From Gaiella sp038230035 (GTDB lineage: Bacteria; Actinomycetota; Thermoleophilia; Gaiellales; Gaiellaceae), in NCBI GenBank assembly GCA_038230035.1, contig JBBRNX010000012.1:30704-94703 (forward strand): DNA of 64,000 nucleotides, given 5' to 3'. The notes under the pieces are model-generated. The model saw nothing but the letters and a program-made list of their open reading frames with translations. It was not told where the DNA came from and searched no databases. Below, in pieces: positions 24,483 through 32,956 of this stretch. Each line of letters starts with the position of its first letter. Positions within the stretch are counted from its first letter, which is position 1. The translations under genes were made by a program, and so were the position numbers.

Positions 24483-25693
24483 AGGACATCTTCCTCAAGA
24501 AGCAGATCCTCAAGCGCCCCGACGAGCTGAAGCGCCACTACGACGTGGTCATCATCGGCGGCGGCTCGCACGGCCTCGCGACCGCGTACTACCTCGCGAC
24601 GCACCACGGCATCACGAACGTGGCGATCCTCGAGAAGAGCTACATCGGCTCCGGCGCGGCCGGCCGCAACACGACGATCATCCGGGCGAACTACCGCACA
24701 CCCGAAGGCGCGGCCTTCTACAAGCAGAGCGTCGAGCTCTACGAGCGGCTCTCCGGCGAGCTCGATTTCAACCTCATGTTCTCGCAACACGGGCACTTCA
24801 CGCTCGCGCACTCGGACCGGTCTCTGGTGGTCCAGCAAGAACGCGCCGAGGTGAACAAGCTGCTCGGCATCGACTCCTACGTGATCGACGCCGCCGAGGT
24901 GAAGCGGCTGTGTCCGCAGATCAACATCGGCACCGACGTCACCTGGCCGATCCAGGGCGCCCTCTACCACCCGCCTGGCGGCATCATCCGGCACGACGCG
25001 GTGGTGTGGGGCTTCGCGAAGCAGGTGACGCGCGCGGGAATCGAGATCCATCAGAACGTCGAGGTGACCGGCTTCGACATCGAAAACGGGCGCGTGCACG
25101 GGGTCAAGACGACGAAGGGCAATGTCTCGTGCGGTGTCGTCGTCAGCGCGACGGCAGGCTGGTCGAGCATCGTTGCGAAGATGGCCGGCGTGCCGCTACC
25201 GATCACGGGGAGCATTCTGCAAGCCTTCGTCACCGAGCCGGTGAAGCCGTTCCTGGACAAGATCATCGTCTCGGCTCAGATGCACATCTACTGCTCACAG
25301 ACCGATCGCGGCGAGTTCCTGATCGGCGCCGAGGTCGAGCCGTACCCGACCTACTCGAACAAAGGCACCTTCCCGTTCGTCGAGTACGCGTGCCGGCATA
25401 TCCTCGAGCTCTTACCGCAGCTGCACGCGACGAAGATCCTGCGCCACTGGACGGGCCTCTGCGACATGAGCCCCGACTACAGCCCCATCATGGGCCTGAC
25501 CGAGCTCGACGGCTTCCTCGTCGACTGCGGCTGGGGCACGTATGGATTCAAGGCCGCTCCTATTGTGGGAGTCACGCTTGCCGAGCTGATCGCCAAAGGC
25601 AAGACACCCGAGCTGATCGAGCCCTTCAAGCTCGATCGCTTTTACACCGACACGCTGGTCTCCGAAGCCGCCGCCGCGGCCGTGAGCCATTAG
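24479..25693 (+). CDS. soxB: Sarcosine oxidase-type beta subunit (SoxB / MgdA)
   Basis: A 404-aa FAD-dependent DAO-fold catalytic subunit: dinucleotide motif VVIIGGGSHGLATAYYLATH, SYIGSGAAGRNTTIIRANYR, and H172 in GGIIRHDAVVWGFA at the position of the covalent-FMN histidine of heterotetrameric sarcosine oxidase. Near the end, GLCDMSPDYSPIMG and the FAD-closing CGWGTYGFKAAPIVG are present. It oxidises the N-methyl group of the substrate to an imine, giving formaldehyde or methylene-tetrahydrofolate with the alpha subunit. Start GTG overlaps soxG. The order D-A-G-B differs from the common B-D-A-G order. Confidence 0.9.
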   Translation: MKDIFLKKQILKRPDELKRHYDVVIIGGGSHGLATAYYLATHHGITNVAILEKSYIGSGAAGRNTTIIRANYRTPEGAAFYKQSVELYERLSGELDFNLMFSQHGHFTLAHSDRSLVVQQERAEVNKLLGIDSYVIDAAEVKRLCPQINIGTDVTWPIQGALYHPPGGIIRHDAVVWGFAKQVTRAGIEIHQNVEVTGFDIENGRVHGVKTTKGNVSCGVVVSATAGWSSIVAKMAGVPLPITGSILQAFVTEPVKPFLDKIIVSAQMHIYCSQTDRGEFLIGAEVEPYPTYSNKGTFPFVEYACRHILELLPQLHATKILRHWTGLCDMSPDYSPIMGLTELDGFLVDCGWGTYGFKAAPIVGVTLAELIAKGKTPELIEPFKLDRFYTDTLVSEAAAAAVSH

Positions 25694-25761
25694 GGGCGAG
25701 GCAAGCCTCGCCCCTACGATGATGCCGGCGCCTCACCCGTAGCGGCCGGGCTTGCCCGGCC
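25691..25761. repeat. Two perfect hairpin repeats between soxB and fhs
   Basis: 25691-25716: TAGGGGCGAGGC, two bases, then its exact 12-base complement (family A). 25744-25761: GGCCGGGC, TT, GCCCGGCC. They sit between the soxB stop and the fhs ribosome site, where they may trim or attenuate the mRNA. Confidence 0.85.
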
Positions 25762-25779
25762 TACATACAAGGAGTGACG

Positions 25780-27462
25780 ATGACACCGAATCCCCCTTCG
25801 AGCCTCGAGATCGCCCAGGCCGCCGTGATGCGGCCGATCGCCGACGTCGCCGCCGACTACGGGATCCTGCCCGACGAGCTCGAGCTGTACGGCCGCTACA
25901 AGGCGAAGGTCGCGCTGTCGATTCTCGATCGGCTCGCCGACCGGCCCGACGCGAAACTCGTCAACGTCACGGCGATCACGCCGACTCCGCCGGGCGAGGG
26001 GAAGACGACGACATCGGTCTCGCTCACGCAGGGGTTCGGGAAGATCGGCCGGCGCGCTGTTCTGGCGCTGCGGGAGCCCTCGCTGGGGCCGGTTTTCGGA
26101 GTGAAGGGCGGCGCGGCCGGCGGTGGCTATGCCCAGGTCGTGCCGATGGAGGACATCAACCTCCACTTCACGGGCGACATGCACGCGATCACTGCCGCGA
26201 ACAACCTGCTCTCGGCGCTCGTCGACGCACACGTCTTCTACGGCCACGAGCCGGCCATCCAAACCGTGACGTGGCGCCGCGCGATCGACGTCACCGACCG
26301 CTCGCTGCGCAACATCGTCACGGGCCTCGGCGGGCGGAAGAACGGCGTCCCGGCGGAGTCGGGCTTCGACATCACGGCTGCGAGCGAGGTGATGGCGATA
26401 CTGGCCCTGTCTACGGATCTCGCAGATCTACGACGGAAGCTCGGTGCGATCACCGTCGGCCACACGGCCGCGGGCGATCCGGTCACGGCCGAGCAGGTCA
26501 AGGCCGCGGGGGCGATGGCCGTGCTTCTGAAGGACGCCATCAAGCCGAACATCGTCCAGACGCTCGAGGGTCAGCTCTGCCTCATGCACGCAGGCCCGTT
26601 CGCCAACATCGCCCACGGCAACAACTCGATCATCGCCGACCGGATCGGCCTCAAGCTCGGCGAGTTCCTCATCACGGAGTCCGGTTTCGCGGCCGACCTC
26701 GGGATGGAGAAGTTCATGGACATCGTCTGTCGTGTTGGCGGGCTGCGGCCGCACGTCGTCGTCGTCGTTGCGACGGTGCGCGCGCTGCGCCACCACGGCG
26801 GCGGCGACTGGAGGTCGACGGCCGACATGGCGCAGATGCGCACGGAGGTCGAGACTGGGATGGCGAACCTCGCGAAGCACATTGAGAACGTGCGCGTGTT
26901 CGGGATCCAGCCGGTCGTCGCGATCAACACGCGTCCTGACGACGAGCCGGAGCTGCTCGAGCTGATCAAGGAGCGCTCACTCGCAGCCGGTGCGTTTGGC
27001 GCGGCTGTCCACAACGGCTTCGGCCAGGGTGGGGAGGGGACGGTCGAGTTGGCGGAGATCGTCGCCGCAGCTGCCGACGCACCTTCCGACTTCAGGATGC
27101 TCTACGCCAACGACGAGCCGGTCGCGACCAAGATCGAGAAGATCGCGACCACCGTCTACGGGGCGGACGGGATCGAGCTCGCGCCTGCGGCGCGCGACGC
27201 GATCGCGCGGTTCGAGAAACAGGGGATCGCCCATCTGCCGATCTGTATGGCGAAGACGCACCTCTCGCTGTCGCACGATCCACTCCTGCGGAACCGACCG
27301 TCAGGCTTCGTCGTGCCGATCCGCGACATCCGAGCGTACTCGGGCGCCGGCATGCTCGTCCCGCTCTGTGGCGACATGCTCCAGATGCCCGGCTTTGGCG
27401 CAGCACCGGCAGCGTTCGTGATCGACCTAAACCAGCGCGGCGAGACGGTCGGGCTGTTCTGA
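25780..27462 (+). CDS. fhs: Formate-tetrahydrofolate ligase
   Basis: A 560-aa FTHFS of full length: the P-loop region ITPTPPGEGKTTTSVSLTQG, EPSLGPVFGVKGGAAGGGY, the folate-site FTGDMHAITAANNLLSALVD and MAKTHLSLSHDP near the end. It makes 10-formyl-THF from formate with ATP, or in reverse yields ATP from formyl-THF. The ATG at 25780 follows AAGGAG by five bases. Directly behind an enzyme that loads methyl carbon on THF, the reverse direction (C1 oxidation to formate with energy gain) or biosynthetic supply both make sense. Confidence 0.95.
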   Translation: MTPNPPSSLEIAQAAVMRPIADVAADYGILPDELELYGRYKAKVALSILDRLADRPDAKLVNVTAITPTPPGEGKTTTSVSLTQGFGKIGRRAVLALREPSLGPVFGVKGGAAGGGYAQVVPMEDINLHFTGDMHAITAANNLLSALVDAHVFYGHEPAIQTVTWRRAIDVTDRSLRNIVTGLGGRKNGVPAESGFDITAASEVMAILALSTDLADLRRKLGAITVGHTAAGDPVTAEQVKAAGAMAVLLKDAIKPNIVQTLEGQLCLMHAGPFANIAHGNNSIIADRIGLKLGEFLITESGFAADLGMEKFMDIVCRVGGLRPHVVVVVATVRALRHHGGGDWRSTADMAQMRTEVETGMANLAKHIENVRVFGIQPVVAINTRPDDEPELLELIKERSLAAGAFGAAVHNGFGQGGEGTVELAEIVAAAADAPSDFRMLYANDEPVATKIEKIATTVYGADGIELAPAARDAIARFEKQGIAHLPICMAKTHLSLSHDPLLRNRPSGFVVPIRDIRAYSGAGMLVPLCGDMLQMPGFGAAPAAFVIDLNQRGETVGLF

Positions 27463-27498
27463 TCGACACGCTTTCGGCACGAGATCGCTTGACACAAA

Positions 27499-27601
27499 CC
27501 GGTGTCTGACCCCGCATCGCTGGCCAGTGACGTCAATCTTCGTCTGAGCAGCAAGATCGTCCGCCTTGCCGTGCGAGCGGCCGATCCGGTGTCAGACACC
27601 G
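27499..27601. repeat. CCGGTGTCTGAC...GGTGTCAGACACC repeat pair (family E)
   Basis: 27499-27513 reads CCGGTGTCTGACCCC and 27587-27601 is the palindrome CGGTGTC-A-GACACCG. Both lie in the 196-bp spacer between the convergent fhs and DUF294 genes. The second can fold into a 7-bp hairpin. No gene is seen in the spacer. Confidence 0.7.
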
Positions 27602-27658
27602 TTTGGTGTTAAGGTTTCTTCGTGCCGAGAGTGTGTCAATCGATCCAGCGAAACTGAA

Positions 27659-29482
27659 CTAGATCCCGCTCGGAACGTAGACGTCGAGGCGCTTCTGCGC
27701 CCGCACGATCGCGCGGAACGCCTCGCGCAACTCCTCGCGCTCCAGGGGCGGCAGCGCGGCCGGGTCGACGTCATTGTCCGGCTCGCCGCCGGCTGCGATC
27801 CGCGCGGCGTGATGCTCGAGTCGAATACGCCAGACGCGTGCGAAGGCCTCCCGCAACGAGGTCGCCTCCTGAGACGGCAGCTTTCCGAGTTTCTCGACTG
27901 CCACCAGCCGGTCGAGGGTCGCCGAGATCGTCACCTCGTTCACGAGAGCGTGGAACCTCGCGAGGTTGACGATCGGCAGCATCCCACCGCGCTTGACGTC
28001 GATCGTCCCGGGCGGCGCGTCCTTCGACCGCGCGGTCGCGAAGGCGCCGCGAAAGCCGAGCGGAGGCTTGAAATCGCTCGCCGTTCGCGCCAGGCGTCGG
28101 ATGAAGTCGGGGTACCGATGTCCCTCGCGCAGGATCGCGACGAGCGGCTCGACGACCTCGAGACCTCCCGCGACCTGCCGGAAGTCGAGGGCGACCGTCG
28201 CCCGGATCAGGTGCGAGCGGTCGGGCGAGGTGAAGCACGACTCGATCGTCTCCTCCCACTTAGAAAGGGACATCCGCCAGAGCTTCATGCTCGCAAGAAC
28301 GCCGTTGGCGTCCGCGAGAAACCCACACCGTACGAGGCCCGCGGTCACGTCGGCTGCGATCCGCTCGAACGCCGCGTCGACACCACGTTCGCCGGTCTCG
28401 GCGTAGGCGAGCGCGTTCTCCTGATCGGAGCCGAGTGTGAGCTCGCGCCGGGCAGAGCTGCCGAGGGCCAGCCACGCCCACGGCACAGGCGCGGCGCCGT
28501 GCCGCGCCAAAGCGAAGTCGATTAGTCGGGTCGTCAACGCGTCGTACTGCAGCGTCAGCACCCGACCGATGTCCGCGGGTGAGACGCCGGCGTCGAGCAG
28601 CGCGAGGAACAGTCTGCCGAGGCGCCGCGACACCGCCACCAGCTCGTCTTCGTCATGGGCGTGCAGGATCGAGTGCCGCAGCGCGAACGGGCTCCGGGTC
28701 TGGAGCCCCATCAGGTCTGTGGCGGAGACGATCCCGAGGATCTCTCGTCCATCCGCCACGACCACATGGTCGACGCCGTGATCGAGCATCTCCACAACGG
28801 CGTCGACGGCGAGGCGTCGCGCCTCGACGACGACCGCCGGCTCCGCGATGCGCAGAACCGGATTCTGGGGTGAGATCGGCCCGCCGACAGCCTTCGCGCG
28901 GATGTCGGCGTCGGTCACGATCTGCAGCTCGCCGCTGCGAATGAGCACCGCACTCGAGCCGCTTCGCGTCATGATCTCGGCCGCGCGCGTAATCGCGATC
29001 CCCGGCTCGCAGTACACGGGTGGACCTGGGACAAGCTCTCCGATGTGGACTGTTGCGAGCTCCGGCAGCCCGTGCACCGTATGACCTGCGCGGACGAGCC
29101 GCTCGCGCAACGAGCGCGCCACGAAGCCGGCTCCCTCCGGCCGGCCGAGCACCCGCATCGCCTCCTCGCACGGGATCACGTAACAGACCGAATCCTCGTG
29201 CGCCCGCACGGTGAAGCTCGGTGCCAGCCCACTGAGCAGCGATGGGTGGCCGAATCCCTCGCCCGGCTCGAGGATGTCGATGACCGCGTCTTCGTGGACG
29301 AGCTCCATCGAGCCCTCGCGCGTCACCCAGAACGCGGTCGACGGCGGGCCATCCTCGACGAGGACTACGGTCCCCGCCGGGAGCTGTCGCACCTCGACTG
29401 TGTCCACGACGCGCGCGAGGTCGTCGTCGTCGAGGCCGCTAAACGGCGGGTGAAGCCTGAGAAAAGCGGCGATCTCGCTCAC
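27659..29482 (-). CDS. cNMP-binding / CBS pair / DUF294 putative nucleotidyltransferase
   Basis: A signalling protein of about 607 aa. Order: cNMP-binding barrel (about 10-125, LPAGTVVLVEDGPPSTAFWV), two CBS repeats (about 150-265, EIMTRSGSSAVLIRSGEL and VEMLDHGVDHVVVADGREIL), then the DUF294 nucleotidyltransferase-like domain with LALGSSARRELTLGSDQENA, the GS-x10-D-x-E active-site pattern, and the DUF294 C-terminal helical domain. The fold resembles GlnD/kanamycin nucleotidyltransferases. The GTG at 29482 is preferred because the cNMP domain begins there; the open frame extends to 29560. It is divergent from an APC permease. Target unknown. Confidence 0.8.
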   Translation of the reverse strand: MSEIAAFLRLHPPFSGLDDDDLARVVDTVEVRQLPAGTVVLVEDGPPSTAFWVTREGSMELVHEDAVIDILEPGEGFGHPSLLSGLAPSFTVRAHEDSVCYVIPCEEAMRVLGRPEGAGFVARSLRERLVRAGHTVHGLPELATVHIGELVPGPPVYCEPGIAITRAAEIMTRSGSSAVLIRSGELQIVTDADIRAKAVGGPISPQNPVLRIAEPAVVVEARRLAVDAVVEMLDHGVDHVVVADGREILGIVSATDLMGLQTRSPFALRHSILHAHDEDELVAVSRRLGRLFLALLDAGVSPADIGRVLTLQYDALTTRLIDFALARHGAAPVPWAWLALGSSARRELTLGSDQENALAYAETGERGVDAAFERIAADVTAGLVRCGFLADANGVLASMKLWRMSLSKWEETIESCFTSPDRSHLIRATVALDFRQVAGGLEVVEPLVAILREGHRYPDFIRRLARTASDFKPPLGFRGAFATARSKDAPPGTIDVKRGGMLPIVNLARFHALVNEVTISATLDRLVAVEKLGKLPSQEATSLREAFARVWRIRLEHHAARIAAGGEPDNDVDPAALPPLEREELREAFRAIVRAQKRLDVYVPSGI

Positions 29483-29539
29483 AGGACGCGCCGATTGTCG
29501 CAGAGGCGGCGGTATGGCCTTGTCACGGTTCTCTCGACC

Positions 29540-29559
29540 TGTCAAGTTCCCCTTTGACA
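29540..29559. promoter_or_regulatory. Back-to-back TTGACA boxes between divergent genes
   Basis: TGTCAA (29540-29545) and TTGACA (29554-29559) form an inverted pair with 8 bases between. Each is a perfect -35 hexamer for one of the divergent genes, but neither has a good -10 at 17 bp. It could equally be a regulator site. Confidence 0.35.
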
Positions 29560-29592
29560 CATCATCGATTGCGCGTTCTGAAGGAGGCGGGG

Positions 29593-31113
29593 ATGTCTGA
29601 CAGCCACGACGAGCTCGACTATGCGGGTGGTGGCCTACCGCAGGAGACGAACTGGTGGGGCGCCTTCGTCATCGGCCTCGCCGGGACGATTCTCGTAACG
29701 GGGATTGCCCCGGTCATGGTGACCTACGTCGGCGCGGCGGCGATCCCGTCGATTGTGATCGTCACGCTGACGGGCTGGCTGCTCTGTCTAATCCTCGCCG
29801 AGCTCTCGGCGATGATGCCGGAGCGCACGGGCGGCTCGCCGTCGTACGCGTATCCGGCGTTCAAGACCCGCTGGCCGCGTGCGGCGGAGCACGTCAACGG
29901 CTTCACGGCGTGGGCCTACTGGCTCGGTTGGTTCCCGGTCGGGCCGCTGAACATGATCCTCGCCTCGCTCTACATCGTGAACAAGTTCAGCCTCTCGCAG
30001 AAGGGTTTCACGCCGATCAACACGCCGATCGCCTATTGGACGCTGATCATCTCGATCATCGGTCTGCTTCTCCTCTTCATCCCGGCCTACCTCGGGATTC
30101 GCTTCGGTGCCTTGTTCGCCACCGTGCTGGGCATCATCTCCATGGTGCCCCTCACGTTCGTCGCGATCGGCTGGATCTTCCACGGCGGAAACCACTGGTC
30201 GGACGTCACGCACTTCAACCAGTTCGACGGCACCGGCATCTTCACGCCGCTCTACGGGCACGGCTGGCTGACGCTCTACCTGGCGTTCTCGTTCTTGCTC
30301 ACGTGGAACGTGATCGCGATGGAGGCTGCCGCCTGCTACATCGGCGAATGCAAGGACCCGGAGCGCGACGCGAAGATCGCGATGACGCTCGAAGGCGGCT
30401 ACGGCGTCTTCATCTACTCGCTGATCCCGATCTCGTTCATCCTCGTGATCGGCGCGAAGGCCCTGAACCCGTCGAGCGGGCTGTTCGACCCGAAGACGAT
30501 CTTCGTTAACTTCTCGCAGCAGGTGTTCGGCGGTGGCGGTAAGACGCTCGACTGGATCGTCGCCTTCCTACTGATCATCGCCCTCATCCTCTCGGCGTTG
30601 AATGCGATCACCGGCACAGCTCGTGCGCTGCACCAGATGTCGGTCGACGGGCAATTCCCTCGCTTCTTCCAGCACCAGAACAAGCACGGGGTGCCCGACC
30701 GCTCGATGATGTTCAACGTCGTCGTGATGATCGCCGTCGTCTTCATGGGCGGCGCGGTCGAGATCTACACCTTCTCGAACGTCGGTTACCTGGCGTCGTT
30801 CCTGCCGGTACTCGTCGGCTACTACCTGCTACGGAGGGATCGGCCGAACCTGCGACGGCCCTTCAAGTTGCCCGAGTACTTCAAGTACGTCGCTCTCGGG
30901 CTGGCCGTCTTCTACGCGATCATCTACTTCTACGGGGGGCCGGTCTACGCGGCTTGCACCTGCTCGCTCGCAGGCAAGAACACGCTCGTCTACTACTTCA
31001 TCGGGATCGGGACGCTCCTCACGTACCTGCCGCTCTACTGGTATCGGAAGAACGTCGAGGACAAGAAGGAAGCGCCTGCGGCGCCTTCCGCCCTCCCGAG
31101 TCACGGCAAGTAG
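29593..31113 (+). CDS. APC-superfamily amino acid/amine permease
   Basis: A 506-aa transporter with about 12 membrane helices. TNWWGAFVIGLAGTILVTGI opens helix 1 with the unwound G-x-G-type stretch, followed by GWLLCLILAELSAMMPERTG, LTWNVIAMEAAACYIGECKD and LNAITGTARALHQMSVDGQF. The C-terminal tail is cytoplasmic and charged. The ATG at 29593 has AAGGAGG upstream; the longer frame from 29554 lacks one. Substrate not readable; location at the end of the C1 region suggests glutamate, N-methylated amino acid or amine uptake. A strong terminator follows at 31123-31148. Confidence 0.85.
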   Translation: MSDSHDELDYAGGGLPQETNWWGAFVIGLAGTILVTGIAPVMVTYVGAAAIPSIVIVTLTGWLLCLILAELSAMMPERTGGSPSYAYPAFKTRWPRAAEHVNGFTAWAYWLGWFPVGPLNMILASLYIVNKFSLSQKGFTPINTPIAYWTLIISIIGLLLLFIPAYLGIRFGALFATVLGIISMVPLTFVAIGWIFHGGNHWSDVTHFNQFDGTGIFTPLYGHGWLTLYLAFSFLLTWNVIAMEAAACYIGECKDPERDAKIAMTLEGGYGVFIYSLIPISFILVIGAKALNPSSGLFDPKTIFVNFSQQVFGGGGKTLDWIVAFLLIIALILSALNAITGTARALHQMSVDGQFPRFFQHQNKHGVPDRSMMFNVVVMIAVVFMGGAVEIYTFSNVGYLASFLPVLVGYYLLRRDRPNLRRPFKLPEYFKYVALGLAVFYAIIYFYGGPVYAACTCSLAGKNTLVYYFIGIGTLLTYLPLYWYRKNVEDKKEAPAAPSALPSHGK

Positions 31114-31122
31114 ACCACCGGC

Positions 31123-31148
31123 GGGGCGCCGGTCTCGGCCGGCGCCCC
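31123..31148 (+). terminator. Rho-independent-like terminator after the permease
   Basis: GGGGCGCCGG, a 6-base loop, then CCGGCGCCCC: a perfect 10-bp GC stem 10 bases after the stop, followed by a short T-containing tail (CCCTTTACT). Confidence 0.75.
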
Positions 31149-31162
31149 GTACCCTTTACTCA

Positions 31163-31636
31163 GTGCCTCGCCGCCGCACGATCAAGCGTTCCGAGTTCGA
31201 AGCGCCGCGCGGCGGGATCCTCCTCGCGACGGAGGGTCGGGAGATCTCGAGGGCGGCGATCGCGCGCGCAGTCGAGCTCGCCAAGACAGACAAGGCCCCC
31301 GTGCATGTGTTCGCCATCGCGCGTATTCATGGGGTCGCGTTCGGGTTGCCCTCGCCATGGCTACGCCCGAACCATGCCGAGTGGCAGACGATCAGGGAGA
31401 TCGTCGCGAAGGCGATCGAAGCCGTCGAGCGGGCCGGTGTCCAGGCGGACGGCAACATCCTCGGCACCCGCAAAGCGACGCAGAGGATTGTCGGTGAAGC
31501 CAAACGGCTCGGCTGTACCGCGATCGTCATGGCCGGCGATCGAGAGAAGAGCCGTGTCGCTGGCAACCTCGACTGGGCGCAGGAGCCGTATCGCGTCAAA
31601 CGACGGGCATCCGTCCCGGTGCATGTGATCGTGTGA
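31163..31636 (+). CDS. UspA-like universal stress protein, degenerate ATP loop
   Basis: A 157-aa alpha/beta protein with GGILLATEGREISRAAIARA (strand 1 and helix 1), PVHVFAIARIHG and AKRLGCTAIVMAGDREKSRV. The usual G-x2-G-x9-G-S/T nucleotide loop near the C-terminus is not intact, so ATP binding is doubtful. The start is GTG 31163. No operon partner; a family C hairpin follows. Confidence 0.65.
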   Translation: MPRRRTIKRSEFEAPRGGILLATEGREISRAAIARAVELAKTDKAPVHVFAIARIHGVAFGLPSPWLRPNHAEWQTIREIVAKAIEAVERAGVQADGNILGTRKATQRIVGEAKRLGCTAIVMAGDREKSRVAGNLDWAQEPYRVKRRASVPVHVIV

Positions 31637-31646
31637 GGGACAGCGT

Positions 31647-31676
31647 GTGAGGGACAGGGTCCAGCCTGTCCCTCAC
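31647..31676. repeat. Perfect 12-bp hairpin GTGAGGGACAGG..CCTGTCCCTCAC (family C)
   Basis: Twelve-base arms with a GTCCAG loop, just after the UspA-like stop; partial further copies (TGTGAGGGACAG before, AGCCTGTCCTCACC after) surround it. A relative with the same TCCAG loop is at 51441-51464. It may serve as a terminator. Confidence 0.8.
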
Positions 31677-31726
31677 TCCGTCAGAGCCTGTCCTCACCCC
31701 GTCAGTGCAACTAGCCTGTGTCGGCG

Positions 31727-32179
31727 ATGGGCGAGCCGACCGGAGAGCACCTGACCGTTGCCCAGCGCGATGCGCTCGAGGTCGAGTTAGCCGAGATGGA
31801 AGGGCCGAAGCGAAAGGCCGCAGTCGAGGCGATCAAGGTCGCCCGGTCGTTCGGTGACCTCTCAGAGAATTTCGAGTACCACGCGGCGAAGAACGAGCAG
31901 GGGCTGCTGGAGGCGAGGATCCGCAAGCTGCAGCACCGGCTCCAGCACGCGGTCACGGTCGAGCACGACAACGACGACTCGGTGGGCGTCGGGTCGATCG
32001 TGGAGATCGTCGACGGTGACGGTGAGCAGATGGAGGTCGAGATCTCGAGTGTCGGCGGCGTTGCGCCGGACTCCCCGCTCGGCAGCGCCTTGCTCGGCGC
32101 CGTCGTCGGCGCCACGGTCGAGGTGGCGGCGCCGCGCGGCCCGTGGCAGGCGAAGGTCGTCTCGATCCGCCGCGCGTAA
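31727..32179 (+). CDS. greA: Transcription elongation factor GreA
   Basis: A 150-aa GreA/GreB-type factor: N-terminal coiled coil with the acidic tip ARSFGDLSENFEYHAAKNEQ, which enters the RNA polymerase secondary channel to stimulate cleavage of backtracked RNA, and a C-terminal FKBP-like domain (VGSIVEIVDGDGEQMEVEIS, DSPLGSALLGAVVGATVEVA). ATG 31727 is chosen; a GTG nine bases earlier is possible. Shorter N-terminus than E. coli GreA but complete. Confidence 0.9.
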   Translation: MGEPTGEHLTVAQRDALEVELAEMEGPKRKAAVEAIKVARSFGDLSENFEYHAAKNEQGLLEARIRKLQHRLQHAVTVEHDNDDSVGVGSIVEIVDGDGEQMEVEISSVGGVAPDSPLGSALLGAVVGATVEVAAPRGPWQAKVVSIRRA

Positions 32180-32182
32180 GGC

Positions 32183-32275
32183 TTACGGACGGCCCATGCG
32201 GGCGAACCATGCGAGCGGTGCGACGGTCGCCACGATCGGCACCAGGGCGAGCGAGGCTGCGAGGAAGGTCGGCAC
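32183..32275 (-). CDS. Possible 30-aa single-helix membrane peptide
   Basis: Minus-strand frame from GTG 32275 encodes MPTFLAASLALVPIVATVAP then LAWFARMGRP: one convincing membrane helix with a basic C-terminal end. It lies just downstream of the DUF72 gene on the same strand. Small size and absence of a clear SD keep this tentative; the rest of the 32180-32311 spacer holds nothing else I can name. Confidence 0.25.
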   Translation of the reverse strand: MPTFLAASLALVPIVATVAPLAWFARMGRP

Positions 32276-32311
32276 GGACCCGACGGATTCGCCGTGAGGC
32301 GCAGCCGTCCT

Positions 32312-32956
32312 CTATCCGTCGAGCAACTCGATCAACCGGAGCGCGTAGCGCGGCGCGGTCGGCTCGGCCTCGTGGCGGAAGAATGCAAAGGCGTCGATTC
32401 CCGCAGCGACCAGAGGCTTGATCCGGTCCGCTGCCGCTGCAAGCGCCGTCTCGTCGTAAGGAGGGTCGCGAAAGCGCAGGTAGCGCCAGTCGGTCGCTGC
32501 ATCCCAGTCTCCGACGCGAACGACGCCTGCTGCGGCGAGTTGCGCCTCTACAACGTCCCAGGACGGATCGCGCAGGTCGAGGGCGAAGCGGATCGCCGGA
32601 TCGGCGGAGCCGAGGAGAAGCGCGAGCAGACCCTCGTCCCGAGGCGACTCGACCACGACACGGACGCAGCCGAGTGTCACTCCTAGCGCCCGCACCCGCT
32701 CCTGAAACGCGTCGAGCTGACGGAGCGCCTGCGGCGGCATCTTCACGGCGAACTGGAAGCCCGCCGGCACCTGCGAGGCCCAGCGGCCGAACTGCTCGTA
32801 CGACGGCAGCCGGTAGCCGGTCGAGTTCAGCTCAACCGTCGAGAAGTGCTCGGCGTAGAGGCCGAGGAACGTCTCCGGCTGGGAGCCGGCAGGGTAGAAG
32901 CCAGGCCGCCAGGACGGATACGACCAGCCTGAGGTGCCGACGAGCGTATGGCTCAT
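32312..32956 (-). CDS. DUF72 domain protein
   Basis: A 214-aa DUF72 (YecE-type TIM-barrel) protein: VGTSGWSYPSWRPGFYPAGS at the start, STVELNSTGYRLPSYEQFGR, QFAVKMPPQALRQLD and a late WRYLRFRD, all family hallmarks. The domain is about 30 residues shorter than typical. Function of the family is unknown; ATGA overlap with folA places it in the thyA-folA operon. Confidence 0.85.
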   Translation of the reverse strand: MSHTLVGTSGWSYPSWRPGFYPAGSQPETFLGLYAEHFSTVELNSTGYRLPSYEQFGRWASQVPAGFQFAVKMPPQALRQLDAFQERVRALGVTLGCVRVVVESPRDEGLLALLLGSADPAIRFALDLRDPSWDVVEAQLAAAGVVRVGDWDAATDWRYLRFRDPPYDETALAAAADRIKPLVAAGIDAFAFFRHEAEPTAPRYALRLIELLDG

